Counted from the stretch's first letter, positions 50,563 to 59,483 are shown. The stretch is 64,000 bases of DNA from Pseudomonadota bacterium (GCA_023433705.1 JAEYUC010000022.1:62001-126000); one strand, 5' to 3'. Program-made: numbers and translations. Notes: a model not told the origin generated them from the sequence alone.

Positions 50563-51276
50563 ATGAGCGAGACGCAAGGTGAGATCCGCCGCAGCCAGGA
50601 GAGAGGGTATGCCGATCACGGCTGGCTCAGGTCCTACCACTCCTTTTCGTTCGCCGACTACTTCGACCCGCAACACGTCGAGTTCGGCCCTTTGCGCGTG
50701 ATCAACGAAGACCGCGTCGATGCGGGCAAAGGCTTCGGCACGCACGCTCACCGCGACATGGAAATCATCAGCTACGTGCTCGAAGGCGAGCTCGCGCACA
50801 AGGACTCGCTCGGCAACGGCTCGACCATCCGGCCCGGCGACGTGCAAAGGATGAGTGCGGGGTCCGGCGTGCAGCACAGCGAGTTCAATCCATCGGGCGC
50901 GAATGGTGTGCATTTCCTGCAGATCTGGATTCAGCCGAACGTGCGCGGCATTCGGCCGAGCTACGAGGAGAAGCGCTTCGGAGCCGAGGAGAAACGCGGA
51001 AGATTGAGGCTGATCGCCTCACCCGACGCGGCGGAGCAATCGGTCCTGATCCACCAGGACGCACGCGTATACGCGGGGCTTTTCGACGGCGCGGAAAACG
51101 CGCGGCTCGAGGTGGCGCGTGGCAGGCGAATCTACGTACACGTCGCGCGCGGCGCGATTCGCGCGAACGGAACGTCGCTCGAAGCCGGCGACGCCCTCAA
51201 GCTCACGGGGACCTCGACGCTCACGCTCGACGGCGGCAGCGGCGCCGAGGTGATCGTGTTCGATCTGCCGGGCTAA
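50563..51276 (+). CDS. Pirin-family protein (YhhW-like)
   Basis: A 237-residue bicupin. The N-terminal cupin has the metal ligands in GFGTHAHRDMEIISYVLEGELAHKDSLG; SAGSGVQHSEFNPS and FLQIWIQPN follow, typical of pirin/quercetinase proteins such as YhhW. It follows the dioxygenase gene as an operon partner. Quercetinase-type or redox-sensing roles are possible. Its 3' end overlaps the convergent hibernation factor by four bases. Confidence 0.92.
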   Translation: MSETQGEIRRSQERGYADHGWLRSYHSFSFADYFDPQHVEFGPLRVINEDRVDAGKGFGTHAHRDMEIISYVLEGELAHKDSLGNGSTIRPGDVQRMSAGSGVQHSEFNPSGANGVHFLQIWIQPNVRGIRPSYEEKRFGAEEKRGRLRLIASPDAAEQSVLIHQDARVYAGLFDGAENARLEVARGRRIYVHVARGAIRANGTSLEAGDALKLTGTSTLTLDGGSGAEVIVFDLPG

Positions 51277-51755
51277 TCCCCGGACGTCTGACCGGTCGAA
51301 CCACGCCTGCGCGGCTTCTCGCGCCGCCGCTCGGTCGTGCGCCGCACGGCGCGCTCCACGCCGAGGATGGCCGCGTCGATCGCGTCACTCAGTGTCTGGT
51401 TGCGGGTTTCGAACACCACGCTCGGCAAGCCGGTCAGCACGACCTTGATGCGGCAGGCCTGGTCGACACCACCGCGCGGACCGTTCATGTCCTCCATGCG
51501 CACGCTGATGCGCTCGATCGCCCTCGCATGTTTGCGCAGCTTTTCACCGAGCCGGTTCCGCACGTAATCGCGTTCGATGGAATTCAGGTTCTGAGTCGCG
51601 CGGATGTGAACCGGCAGCGGCGCATTGCCACCATTCTCCCGGCTCGCGTACGAAAGCAGTCGCCGCTCGGGCAATGTGCCCACGAGACGGCTCGGACTCG
51701 GTTTGGGCGGGCGGCGTGCCCGGCCGGAAATCGCGCTCGACGTTCGTTCTGCCAT
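51273..51755 (-). CDS. HPF/RaiA-like ribosome hibernation factor
   Basis: A 160-residue protein with basic, disordered N and C ends around an HPF/RaiA core: PVHIRATQNLNSIERDYVRNRLGEKL ... ISVRMEDMNGPRGGVDQACRIKVVLTG ... LSDAIDAAILGVERAVRR. It probably binds the 30S subunit and silences ribosomes under stress. It begins eight bases after the catalase stop, so the two probably share a transcript, with GAGGTGAG ahead of its ATG. The long basic tails differ from E. coli HPF. Confidence 0.85.
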   Translation of the reverse strand: MAERTSSAISGRARRPPKPSPSRLVGTLPERRLLSYASRENGGNAPLPVHIRATQNLNSIERDYVRNRLGEKLRKHARAIERISVRMEDMNGPRGGVDQACRIKVVLTGLPSVVFETRNQTLSDAIDAAILGVERAVRRTTERRREKPRRRGSTGQTSGD

Positions 51756-51763
51756 TACGTACC

Positions 51764-53251
51764 TCACCTCTCGCTCATGCCCGATGCGGGCTCCATGGTG
51801 CGGCCCTTGCGCACCTTGTCCTCGATGCGGCTGCCTGTCGCCGGATCGATCGACTTCCAGTATGCGAACGCGCGTTCCAGCACGGGACTGCGCACGCCGC
51901 CCGCGAGACTGCCCGACACGGTTTCGACCAGGTCGTTGCGCGCGGCGTCGTCGAACACCTCGCGCACGAGGACGCCGGGCTGCGTGAAATCGTCGTCCTC
52001 GGCACGCGGCGTGTAGGCGTTGCGCACCATTTCCCCGTCGGCTTCCCAACCGTCGGCCATGCGTCCGGTCTCGTCGGCCCAGGGTCGCCCGCCGCTGTTG
52101 GTCGCGTATACCGGCGCATTGCCGCTGTGTTGATAGGTCATCTGCCCATCGAACATGTACGTGTTGACCGGCACCTTGGGCTGGTTGACGGGCAGCTGAT
52201 GGAAATTGGCGCCGATGCGATTGCGCTGCGCGTCGGCGTAGGCGAAGGCGCGGCCCAGCAGCATCTTGTCGGGCGAAAGTCCGATGCCCGGTACGGTATT
52301 GCCCGGCGAAAACGCTGCCTGCTCGATCTGCGCGAAGAAATTCTCCGGGTTCCGGTCGAGCGTCATGACGCCCACGACGACGAGTGGATAGTCGCGGTGC
52401 GACCAGGTCTTGGTCAGATCGAACGGATTGATCCGGTACGTCTTCGCATCCTCGTACGGCATCACCTGCACCGACATCACCCACTGCGGATACTCGCCCT
52501 TCGAGATCGCCTCGAACAGGTCGCGCCGGTGGTAGTCGGCATCGAGGCCGGCCATCTTCTGCGCCTCGGCGTTGCTGAAGAACTTCATGCCCTGCCGGGT
52601 GTGAAAATGGTACTTCACCCAGAACCGTTCGCCCTTGGCGTTGACCCACATGTAGGTGTGCGAGCCGTAGCCGTTCATGTGGCGCCAGGTGCGCGGCAAT
52701 CCGCGCGGTCCCAGTAGATAGGTCACCTGGTGCGCGGACTCGGGGTTGTTGGTCCAGAAGTCCCACTGCATGTGGTTGTCGCGCAGCCCGGAATCCGGCA
52801 GGCGTTTCTGGCTGCGGATGAAATGCGGGAACTTCATCGGATCGCGCACGAAGAAGATCGGGGTGTTGTTGCCGACCAGGTCGTAGTTGCCCTCGGACGT
52901 GTAGAACTTGAGCGAAAAGCCGCGCACGTCGCGCCAGGTGTCGGGGCTGCCCATCTCGCCCGCGACGGTGGAGAAGCGCGCCAGCATCTCGGTCTTCGCG
53001 CCCTTCTGGAACACCGCGGCCTTCGTGTAGCGCGAGACGTCGTGCGTGGTCTCGAAGGCGCCGAATGCGCCGCCGCCCTTCGCGTGCGGTTGTCGCTCGG
53101 GCACCTTCTCGCGATTGAAGTGCGCCATCTGCTCGAGAAAGTGAACGTCGTGCAGCAGGATGGGACCGTCCGGTCCGATCGTCAGCGAATTGCGGTCGCT
53201 CGCCGCCTGAGCGCCCGAGCCCGTCGTCGAATGTCCTTGTCGCGTACTCAT
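51764..53251 (-). CDS. Monofunctional haem catalase (KatA type)
   Basis: A 495-residue small-subunit catalase. Active-site regions seen: GGGAFGAFETTHDVSRYTKA (His), VGNNTPIFFVRD (Asn) and the proximal RLFSYAD-equivalent RAFAYADAQRNRIG with Tyr. It breaks down hydrogen peroxide in the cytoplasm. A strong AAAGGAGG precedes ATG 53251; longer upstream forms lack support. The small hibernation factor follows. Next gene upstream is homospermidine synthase, 71 bases away. Confidence 0.95.
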   Translation of the reverse strand: MSTRQGHSTTGSGAQAASDRNSLTIGPDGPILLHDVHFLEQMAHFNREKVPERQPHAKGGGAFGAFETTHDVSRYTKAAVFQKGAKTEMLARFSTVAGEMGSPDTWRDVRGFSLKFYTSEGNYDLVGNNTPIFFVRDPMKFPHFIRSQKRLPDSGLRDNHMQWDFWTNNPESAHQVTYLLGPRGLPRTWRHMNGYGSHTYMWVNAKGERFWVKYHFHTRQGMKFFSNAEAQKMAGLDADYHRRDLFEAISKGEYPQWVMSVQVMPYEDAKTYRINPFDLTKTWSHRDYPLVVVGVMTLDRNPENFFAQIEQAAFSPGNTVPGIGLSPDKMLLGRAFAYADAQRNRIGANFHQLPVNQPKVPVNTYMFDGQMTYQHSGNAPVYATNSGGRPWADETGRMADGWEADGEMVRNAYTPRAEDDDFTQPGVLVREVFDDAARNDLVETVSGSLAGGVRSPVLERAFAYWKSIDPATGSRIEDKVRKGRTMEPASGMSER

Positions 53252-53322
53252 CTTTCGGCCTCCTTTGCCGGGAGACTTGCTACCACAGGGCGCGCGCGCA
53301 TCACATTGGCCGAAGGGCTCCT

Positions 53323-54759
53323 TTACGAAACCCACTGCCGGCCACGGATGTTCTGCAGCTGCCATGGATTGTCGACGTCGAGTTTCTCGGGAAAGAGCTG
53401 GCCGCGACCCTGAAGGGGAGTCCAGTCGGTGAATTCGCCCGTGAGTTTGCCGAGATAAGGCGCGGCGATCTCGAGGCATTCCTCGTGATCCATCTGGTCC
53501 GGCTCGACCATGCCCTTGCGTGGGTTGCGGATCGCCCACACCGCCGCCGCGAGCGCGCCTGCGACGACCTGCACCGTGGTCGCATTGGCGAAATCCAGGT
53601 GACGGCGCGCCTCGTCGATCGTGAGCTGCGAACCGAACCAGTAGGCATTCCTCGCGTGGCCGCCAAGCAGCACGCCGAGCTCGTCCATGCCATCCGCGAT
53701 GTCACGGCCCAGACGCCGGCCGGAGGGCTGCATCTTCCAGCCGCGACCCTCGAGCTCGAGCGCGGACAACATGCCGTCGTCGCATGGGTGATAGACGAAC
53801 ATGACGGTGGGCCGATAGGTGAATCCATCCCCGTCGCGCAGGGTCAGGAAGTCCGCGATCGAGAATACCTCGTCGTGCGTGACGAGCATGCCCTGGTATC
53901 CGCCCACGGATGGAGTCCAGCTGCGCGCGAATGTGCCGCCGCCCGGCCGCGGCAGATACAAGGTGCCGGAATTCGCGCGATGCTGGCGCGCGCGCCTCGG
54001 CAGAAGGAGCTCGTGTGTTCCGATCGAAACCTCGCTCGGCTGCATGAGCTCGTCGACGAAACCGTCGATGGACCAGGTGTTGACGAACTCGCCGTGGCGC
54101 TTGGCGTGATCGCTGACCTGCGTGTCGCGCTCCGCGATCTGGATCACCTCGACGTTGAGATCGCGCGCGAGCGCCGCCCACTCCTCGCGCGAGGCGGGCC
54201 GCGCCTTGCCGTCGCGCAGGATGCGATCGAGATCCCGCAGCGCGCGCTTGACGAAGTGCGACACGAGCCCGGGGTTCGCGCCGTGATCGACGACCGCGGT
54301 GGGAGAATCCGGACCGAGCTCCTTCGCGAGTTTCAGCGCCTTCTCGCGGATCACGTAGTTGGTTCGCTCGCGCATCTTGAGCATCGGGTTGGCATAGACG
54401 CCGGGCCAGGGCTCGATCGAGGTGTCGACGTACAGCGCGCCCACCTCGGCGCAGAAACTCACGAGGTCGAGACTCGAGACGTTCACCGAGAGGTTGAGGA
54501 CCAGGTCGCCGGCCTGGACGTGTTTGCCGAGGATCTTGCGGTAGTTGGCCGGCGTCAGGTGCGTGTGTTCGAAACGCGCGCCGTTCTTGCGCGCGAGGCC
54601 GCGCCCTGCCTCGTCCGCCGACAGCACCGTCAGCTTGCCCTTGCCGTCGACCGGGATGTGCCGCCCGATGAGCGGCAGGATGCCCTGGCCGATGCTGCCG
54701 CAGCCGATGATGATGACGCGGCCGCCGAACTCGACCATCTTGTTGTGGGCCGCGCTCAT
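53323..54759 (-). CDS. hss: Homospermidine synthase
   Basis: A 478-residue NAD-dependent enzyme that makes sym-homospermidine from putrescine. The N-terminal Rossmann motif is VIIIGCGSIGQGILPLI. Characteristic parts include YVDTSIEPWPGVY, VDHGANPGLVSHFVKRAL and HATPYGANVL-like parts replaced by SIDGFVDELMQPSEV and FTYRPTVMFVYHPCDD. The length and these motifs fit bacterial Hss, also related to saccharopine dehydrogenases. AAAGGGG precedes ATG 54759. Polyamines could tie this to stress resistance; the direct role is known for the family. Confidence 0.92.
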   Translation of the reverse strand: MSAAHNKMVEFGGRVIIIGCGSIGQGILPLIGRHIPVDGKGKLTVLSADEAGRGLARKNGARFEHTHLTPANYRKILGKHVQAGDLVLNLSVNVSSLDLVSFCAEVGALYVDTSIEPWPGVYANPMLKMRERTNYVIREKALKLAKELGPDSPTAVVDHGANPGLVSHFVKRALRDLDRILRDGKARPASREEWAALARDLNVEVIQIAERDTQVSDHAKRHGEFVNTWSIDGFVDELMQPSEVSIGTHELLLPRRARQHRANSGTLYLPRPGGGTFARSWTPSVGGYQGMLVTHDEVFSIADFLTLRDGDGFTYRPTVMFVYHPCDDGMLSALELEGRGWKMQPSGRRLGRDIADGMDELGVLLGGHARNAYWFGSQLTIDEARRHLDFANATTVQVVAGALAAAVWAIRNPRKGMVEPDQMDHEECLEIAAPYLGKLTGEFTDWTPLQGRGQLFPEKLDVDNPWQLQNIRGRQWVS

Positions 54760-54812
54760 CGGACCCCTTTCAGTGGATGCATGACTCGCCCTCCAGGCTG
54801 AAAGAGCCTTTT

Positions 54813-55514
54813 TTAATCCAGATGGCGCGAGAGCGGAAGCCGGACTCGGAATTCGCTGCCACGTCCGGCTCCCTCGCTCGACACCTCCACGCGGCCGCCG
54901 TGGCTTTCCACGAGGCTGCGCACGAGCGGCAATCCCAGGCCCAGGCCGTTCGTTCCCGGAGAATGACTGGCCCGCACGTAGCGGTCGAACACGTGCGGCA
55001 GAACTTCCGGTGGAATCCCGATGCCGGTATCGCGGATGGCCACGACGACCTCGTCCGCAAACGTGCGAAACGTCACCTCGATCGCGCCGCCCTTGGGTGT
55101 GTACTTGGCCGCGTTCGTGAGCAGGTTCACGAACACCTGCTCGAGCCGCGCGGCATCGCCATATACCGGGACCGCCTCGGGCGGCTGCCCGATGTGCAGG
55201 AGATGTCGTCGATCGCGGATCATGAAGCCGACGGCCTCCGCCGCGTGAGCGAGTGGCTCGCGCAAGTCGATGCGCGCGCATTCGAGACGAAACTGACCGC
55301 TGCGAATCAACGACGCATCGAGAAGGTCGTCGACCAGCCGCGTCATCTGTTCGAGCTGGCGCCCGATCAGCTTGCGGGTCTTTTTGCGACGCGACTGCTC
55401 GAGATCGCGGATTTCCAGGACGCGCATCGCGCTGCGGGCGGTGCCGAGACAATTGCGCAGCTCATGGGAAAACTGCGCCATGGCCTGATGAGCACGTGAC
55501 TCGTCGGTCAACAT
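54813..55514 (-). CDS. Minimal histidine kinase without sensor domain
   Basis: A 233-residue cytoplasmic kinase. HisKA with MAQFSHELRNCLGTARSAM (H17) is followed by HATPase motifs FVNLLTNAAKYTPKGG, IRDTGIGIPPEVLPHVFDRY and NGLGLGLPLVRSLVESHGG. No PAS, GAF or membrane region precedes it, so it must get its signal from a partner or oligomerisation. It is not beside a regulator gene. Possibly a truncated or degenerate sensor that still looks catalytic. Confidence 0.9.
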   Translation of the reverse strand: MLTDESRAHQAMAQFSHELRNCLGTARSAMRVLEIRDLEQSRRKKTRKLIGRQLEQMTRLVDDLLDASLIRSGQFRLECARIDLREPLAHAAEAVGFMIRDRRHLLHIGQPPEAVPVYGDAARLEQVFVNLLTNAAKYTPKGGAIEVTFRTFADEVVVAIRDTGIGIPPEVLPHVFDRYVRASHSPGTNGLGLGLPLVRSLVESHGGRVEVSSEGAGRGSEFRVRLPLSRHLD

Positions 55515-55623
55515 GACGTTGCGTCCTCCATTGTGTTGAGTCCCTTTGTACCGGTCCTCACCCGCCGGATCAATTTGAATTACCCGATGCGAATCTCAGG
55601 TTTTTCCACACTAACAAACTTGC

Positions 55624-56226
55624 TCACGCGGGCTGCGACGCGGCCGCGAGATTGCGATTCGCGAAATCCCAGTTGACGAGATGCCCGAGGAACGCGGCGA
55701 TGTAATCGAGCCTGCGGTGCTGGTAGTCGAGATAATAGGCGTGCTCCCACACGTCGATGGTCAGCAGCGGAACCTGGGCCGTGGTCAGCGGCGTGTCCGC
55801 ATTGGACGTGGTGACGATCCCCAGACGGCCGTTGTCGAGCACCAGCCAAGCCCATCCGCTGCCGAACTGGTCGCCGGCGGCCGAGACGAACTGCTGACTG
55901 AAGGCGCGCTGGGTTCCGAAGCTCTCTTCGATCGCCTCGGCGATTGCGCCACTCGCTTCGCCTCCGCCACCCGGGCGCATGCTGTTCCACAGGAAAGCGT
56001 GATTCCAGGCCTGCGCGGCCGCATTGAAGAGCGCGCGGTCCTGCCCGGCGCTCGAGCGCACGACGTCCTCGAGCACGGCGAGCTCCGCGGGTGTGCGCAG
56101 CATCGCGCGCGCCTTTGCGACGTATGCCGCGTGATGACTCCCATGATGCGCGGACAACGTGCGACGGGAAATGTGCGGCTCCAATGCATCGAGCGCGTAC
56201 GGCAGTGGCGGCAATACGAGGTTCAT
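55624..56226 (-). CDS. sodB: Iron/manganese superoxide dismutase
   Basis: A 200-residue Fe/Mn superoxide dismutase. N-terminal MNLVLPPLPYALDALEPHISRRTLSAHHGSHHAAYV; metal ligands lie in the SAHHGSHH helix, AWNHAFLWNS, and TIDVWEHAYYLDYQHRR. The GGGG-rich stretch of SOD1 is absent. AGGAG precedes the ATG. It is divergent from a LysR regulator with a 22-bp near-palindrome between them. Metal choice cannot be fixed by eye. Confidence 0.93.
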   Translation of the reverse strand: MNLVLPPLPYALDALEPHISRRTLSAHHGSHHAAYVAKARAMLRTPAELAVLEDVVRSSAGQDRALFNAAAQAWNHAFLWNSMRPGGGGEASGAIAEAIEESFGTQRAFSQQFVSAAGDQFGSGWAWLVLDNGRLGIVTTSNADTPLTTAQVPLLTIDVWEHAYYLDYQHRRLDYIAAFLGHLVNWDFANRNLAAASQPA

Positions 56227-56237
56227 CGATTCTCCTG

Positions 56238-56259
56238 AAGTTCGTGTCGACACTAACTT
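56238..56259. promoter_or_regulatory. Near-perfect 22-bp palindrome between sodB and lysR
   Basis: Core GTGTCGACAC with outer arms AAGTT and AACTT, one mismatched pair, lies just before the sodB ribosome site and 54 bases from the LysR start. It is the obvious operator in this short divergent region, perhaps for the LysR protein or another repressor. Confidence 0.6.
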
Positions 56260-56312
56260 CGCGCGCCGCTTTTGCAAGCGATGAATATTGGCGCTATATA
56301 TCGACCATTCCG

Positions 56313-57161
56313 ATGGATACCGAACTCGCACGCACTTTTCTCGTGGTCGTCGCCAAGGGCAGCTTCGTCGAAGCGGCGCAGCACCTGCACGTCACGCAGT
56401 CGACCGTGAGCACGCGCATCCAGCGTCTCGAAGAGACGCTCGGGGCCGAGCTCTTCGTGCGCAACAAGTCCGGCACCACGCTCACGCGCGCCGGGCAGCA
56501 TTTCCAGAAACACGCCGCGCTGCTCACGCGCACCGTCGAACAGGCCCGGCAGGACATCGGCGTCATCAGCGGATTCCGCGCGACGCTCACCATCGGCGGG
56601 CGATTCGGGCTGTGGGAGGACCTGCTGCTGCGCTGGCTGCCGGTTTTCGCCGCGCTCGCGCCCGACGTCGCCGTGCGCGCGCTGATCGGGTTCGAGGACA
56701 ATCTCATGGAGATGCTGATCGACGGTCGCGCCGACATCGGAGTGATGTACACGCCGCAGGCGCGCCCCGGTCTCGTCGTCGAACCCTTGCTCGAAGAAGA
56801 ACTCGTGATGGCTTCCTCGCGCACCAACCCGTCGCCAGACCCCGGCAGCGATTACATCTACGTCGACTGGGGCGCGGAGTTCTACGCGCAACACTCGCTC
56901 GCCTATCCGAATTTCTCCGGCGCCGGACTCACCGTGAACAATGGCTGGCTCGGCCTGCAGAGACTGCTGGCGCACGGCGGCACCGGCTACTTTCCGAAGC
57001 GCATGCTGCGCGAGCACGAGTTGAGCGGGAAGGTTCACCGCGTGCCCGGCGCCGCCGAGTTCCGCCTGCCGGCCTACCTGTGCCATGCGACGAAAGTCGA
57101 ATCCGAGCCGATATCGCTCGCGCTCGAGACCATCCGGCGCATCGCGGCCGAGGCGGCCTGA
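56313..57161 (+). CDS. LysR-family transcription regulator
   Basis: A 282-residue regulator. The N-terminal winged helix-turn-helix (ARTFLVVVAKGSFVEAAQHLHVTQSTVSTRIQRLEETLGAELFVRNKSG) is typical; the C-terminal substrate domain shows weaker similarity. The ligand is unknown. It is divergent from sodB and may regulate it through the palindrome at 56238. ATATTGGCG at 56284-56292 lies close upstream of its ATG. A hairpin follows its stop. Confidence 0.9.
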   Translation: MDTELARTFLVVVAKGSFVEAAQHLHVTQSTVSTRIQRLEETLGAELFVRNKSGTTLTRAGQHFQKHAALLTRTVEQARQDIGVISGFRATLTIGGRFGLWEDLLLRWLPVFAALAPDVAVRALIGFEDNLMEMLIDGRADIGVMYTPQARPGLVVEPLLEEELVMASSRTNPSPDPGSDYIYVDWGAEFYAQHSLAYPNFSGAGLTVNNGWLGLQRLLAHGGTGYFPKRMLREHELSGKVHRVPGAAEFRLPAYLCHATKVESEPISLALETIRRIAAEAA

Positions 57162-57187
57162 CCTAACTAGCCGCGCGTGACGGCGCG

Positions 57188-57216
57188 CGCTGACATCGAA
57201 GAACCCGATGTCAGCG
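57188..57216 (+). terminator. Hairpin after lysR
   Basis: An 11-bp perfect stem (CGCTGACATCG / CGATGTCAGCG) with loop AAGAACC, 27 bases after the lysR stop. No long T run follows (GTCGATATTAATCGTTTG), so termination may be weak. Strong candidate for a terminator-like structure. Confidence 0.6.
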
Positions 57217-57257
57217 GTCGATATTAATCGTTTGTCCGCGGCGTCCTGCGTGCCTAG

Positions 57258-57276
57258 TCTCTCGAGTATCGAGAGA
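57258..57276. promoter_or_regulatory. Inverted repeat before a small membrane protein
   Basis: TCTCTCGA-GTA-TCGAGAGA, eight-base perfect arms, ends two bases before AGGAG. It could be an operator or an RNA hairpin near the ribosome site of the gene at 57290. Confidence 0.5.
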
Positions 57277-57289
57277 TTCAGGAGCCATC

Positions 57290-57439
57290 ATGAAATCCGC
57301 CGGCAAGATTCGAAAGGTCGTCGCGAAAACCGATACCGTACCGCCCGACGAACGTGAGCCCATCGGTCCGCTGTGGGTGATCACGATCTGCCTCGGAGCG
57401 TTTCTGACCGTCGCGGCGCTCGTGATCATGATCGGGTAG
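57290..57439 (+). CDS. Small single-helix membrane protein
   Basis: A 49-residue protein: a basic N-terminal half (MKSAGKIRKVVAKTDTVPPDE) and one helix (PLWVITICLGAFLTVAALVIMIG). A good AGGAG at 57280-57284 sits six bases before the ATG. Not recognised. It precedes the DUF488 gene by 33 bases and probably shares a transcript with it. Confidence 0.65.
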   Translation: MKSAGKIRKVVAKTDTVPPDEREPIGPLWVITICLGAFLTVAALVIMIG

Positions 57440-57472
57440 ACCCGCCTTCGGGAGAGACGATGGAGAATAGCC

Positions 57473-57823
57473 ATGATTCGCATCAAACGTGCCTACGAGC
57501 CCCGCGCGCGTGGCGACGGGCGACGCGTCCTCGTGGAACGACTCTGGCCGCGAGGCATGAAGAAAGAAGCGTTGCAGATACATTCCTGGATGAAGGAGGT
57601 CGCCCCCAGCACGGAGCTGCGAAAGTGGTTTGGTCATCGGCCGGAGCGCTGGCGGCAGTTCCGGCAGCGTTATCGCGCGGAGCTGCGCGAAAGCGACGCC
57701 TGGCAAGCTCTGCTCGATGCCAGCAAACGGGGTAACTTGACGCTCGTTTACAGCGCTCATGATCCCGAGCGGAACGGCGCCGTGGTGCTGCGCGAGTTCC
57801 TGGTGAAAAAAGGCGCGAAGTAA
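57473..57823 (+). CDS. DUF488 (YeaO-like) protein
   Basis: A 116-residue protein. IKRAYEPRARGDGRRVLVERLWPRGMKKE, then SWMKEVAPSTELRKWFGHRPERW and LTLVYSAHDPERNGAVVLREFL match the DUF488/YeaO family, whose function is unknown. No frameshift. Followed by the Rieske-FAD reductase after 88 bases. Confidence 0.92.
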   Translation: MIRIKRAYEPRARGDGRRVLVERLWPRGMKKEALQIHSWMKEVAPSTELRKWFGHRPERWRQFRQRYRAELRESDAWQALLDASKRGNLTLVYSAHDPERNGAVVLREFLVKKGAK

Positions 57824-57911
57824 GGGCGCGAGGCAGGACTGGAGAAAGGACGATTGTAAATCGCGGCGTGACGACTACCCTTGTTCGCCACGGTGCGTAA
57901 GGAGAAGTGCG

Positions 57912-59474
57912 ATGGGCCACGATACCGAGCTCAGCGGACCCGACCTGGCGGTGGGTGTCGAGTTGTCCGAGCTTCGCGAAGGCGTGCCCCTGCTCGGTCA
58001 CGCGCACGGCGCGCCGATCGCGCTGGTACGCAAAGGCGCGGACATTCTCGCGATCGGCGCGAAGTGCACCCACTACGGCGGACCGCTCGCGGAAGGACTC
58101 GTGGTCGGCGACACGATCCGCTGCCCCTGGCATCACGCGTGTTTCGATTTGCGCACGGGCGACGCGCTCGCGGCGCCCGCGCTGGATCCGGTTGCATGTT
58201 ACGAAGCAACCCGACGCGGTACACGCGTCATCGTCGGCGCGAAGAAAGCGCGCGCGAATCCGCGACCGCCACCGAAGTCTCCGGACAAGATCGTGATCGT
58301 CGGCGCCGGCGCGGCGGGCGCGGCGGCCGCGGAGCGTCTCCGTCACCTGGGTTACCAGGGGTCCATCACGCTCATCGGCAGCGAGGCGCCGGGCCCGGTG
58401 GACAGGCCGAATCTCAGCAAGGACTTTCTCGCGGGCAACGCGCCCATGGAGTGGGTCACGCTGCGTCCCGACGATTTCTACGAGAAGCTCGCGATCAATC
58501 TCGTCAAGAACGAAACCGTGGTCAGCCTCGACGCCGGCAGCCGGTCGTTGAAGCTCGAGAGCGGCCCGGTCATTTCCTGCGACGCGCTGCTGCTCGCGAC
58601 GGGGGCCGAGCCGCAGCGTCCGCCCATCGAGGGCGCCCGCTTCCCGCACGTGTTCACGCTGCGCACGCTCGCGGACGCGCAGAAGATCATCGAGGCCGCG
58701 ACCGCCGGCAAACAGGTCGTCGTCGTGGGTTCGGGTTTCATCGGCCTCGAAGTCGCCGCGTCGCTGCGGCATCGCAATCTCGAAGTGCAGGTAGTGAGTC
58801 GCGACGACGTGCCGCTGGGCGGCGTGCTCGGCGAGCAACTGGGCAGGTTCGTGCAGAAGCTGCACGAAGAGAATGGCGTTAAATTCCACCTGGGCGCGAC
58901 CCTGAAGTCCATCCATCCGCACAGCGTCGAGCTCGGCGACGGCCGCACGCTCGCAGCGGATCTGGTCGTGCTCGGAGTCGGTGTGCGGCCCCGCACCGCG
59001 CTCGCCGAGAAGGCAGGTCTCGCAGTGGACAACGGCATCGTCGTGGATGCATCGCTGCGCACGAGTGCACCCGGCATCTGGGCCGCGGGCGACGTGGCGC
59101 GTTATCCGGAGGCGCGGCTCGGCACCCAGGTGCGCATCGAACACTGGGTGGTCGCCGAGCGGCAGGGCCAGTCCGTCGCGGCCGACATGCTCGGCCTGGG
59201 CAAGCCGTTCGACGACGTGCCGTTCTTCTGGAGCCAGCACTACGACGTGACTCTCAACTACATCGGCCACGCCGGCAAGGGCGCATCGATCGAGGTGACG
59301 GGCAACCTGCAGGAACGCGACGCGGCGGCTATCTACCGGGAGAACGGCAAGGTGACGGCCCTGGTCACCGTCGGTCGCGACCGGCAAAGCCTCGCGGTCG
59401 AAGCGGCGCTCCAGCGCAACGACGACGCCGCGGTCGAAGAGTTGCTGCGGACCGCCGTTGTCGCAAACGGCTAG
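57912..59474 (+). CDS. Rieske-type FAD-dependent reductase (AIFM3/rubredoxin-reductase-like)
   Basis: A 520-residue soluble protein. An N-terminal Rieske domain (about 10-105) carries CTHYGGPL and CPWHHACF, the 2Fe-2S C-X-H and C-X2-H ligands. Then comes a pyridine-nucleotide-disulfide oxidoreductase: FAD motif VIVGAGAAGAAAAERLR, NAD motif VVVVGSGFIGLEVAASLR, and the GIWAAGDVARYPE FAD site. The arrangement resembles apoptosis-inducing-factor-like AIFM3 and ferredoxin reductases. It probably transfers electrons from NAD(P)H to a partner through the Rieske centre. Partner unknown. Confidence 0.92.
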   Translation: MGHDTELSGPDLAVGVELSELREGVPLLGHAHGAPIALVRKGADILAIGAKCTHYGGPLAEGLVVGDTIRCPWHHACFDLRTGDALAAPALDPVACYEATRRGTRVIVGAKKARANPRPPPKSPDKIVIVGAGAAGAAAAERLRHLGYQGSITLIGSEAPGPVDRPNLSKDFLAGNAPMEWVTLRPDDFYEKLAINLVKNETVVSLDAGSRSLKLESGPVISCDALLLATGAEPQRPPIEGARFPHVFTLRTLADAQKIIEAATAGKQVVVVGSGFIGLEVAASLRHRNLEVQVVSRDDVPLGGVLGEQLGRFVQKLHEENGVKFHLGATLKSIHPHSVELGDGRTLAADLVVLGVGVRPRTALAEKAGLAVDNGIVVDASLRTSAPGIWAAGDVARYPEARLGTQVRIEHWVVAERQGQSVAADMLGLGKPFDDVPFFWSQHYDVTLNYIGHAGKGASIEVTGNLQERDAAAIYRENGKVTALVTVGRDRQSLAVEAALQRNDDAAVEELLRTAVVANG

Positions 59475-59483
59475 CCGGGCCCG

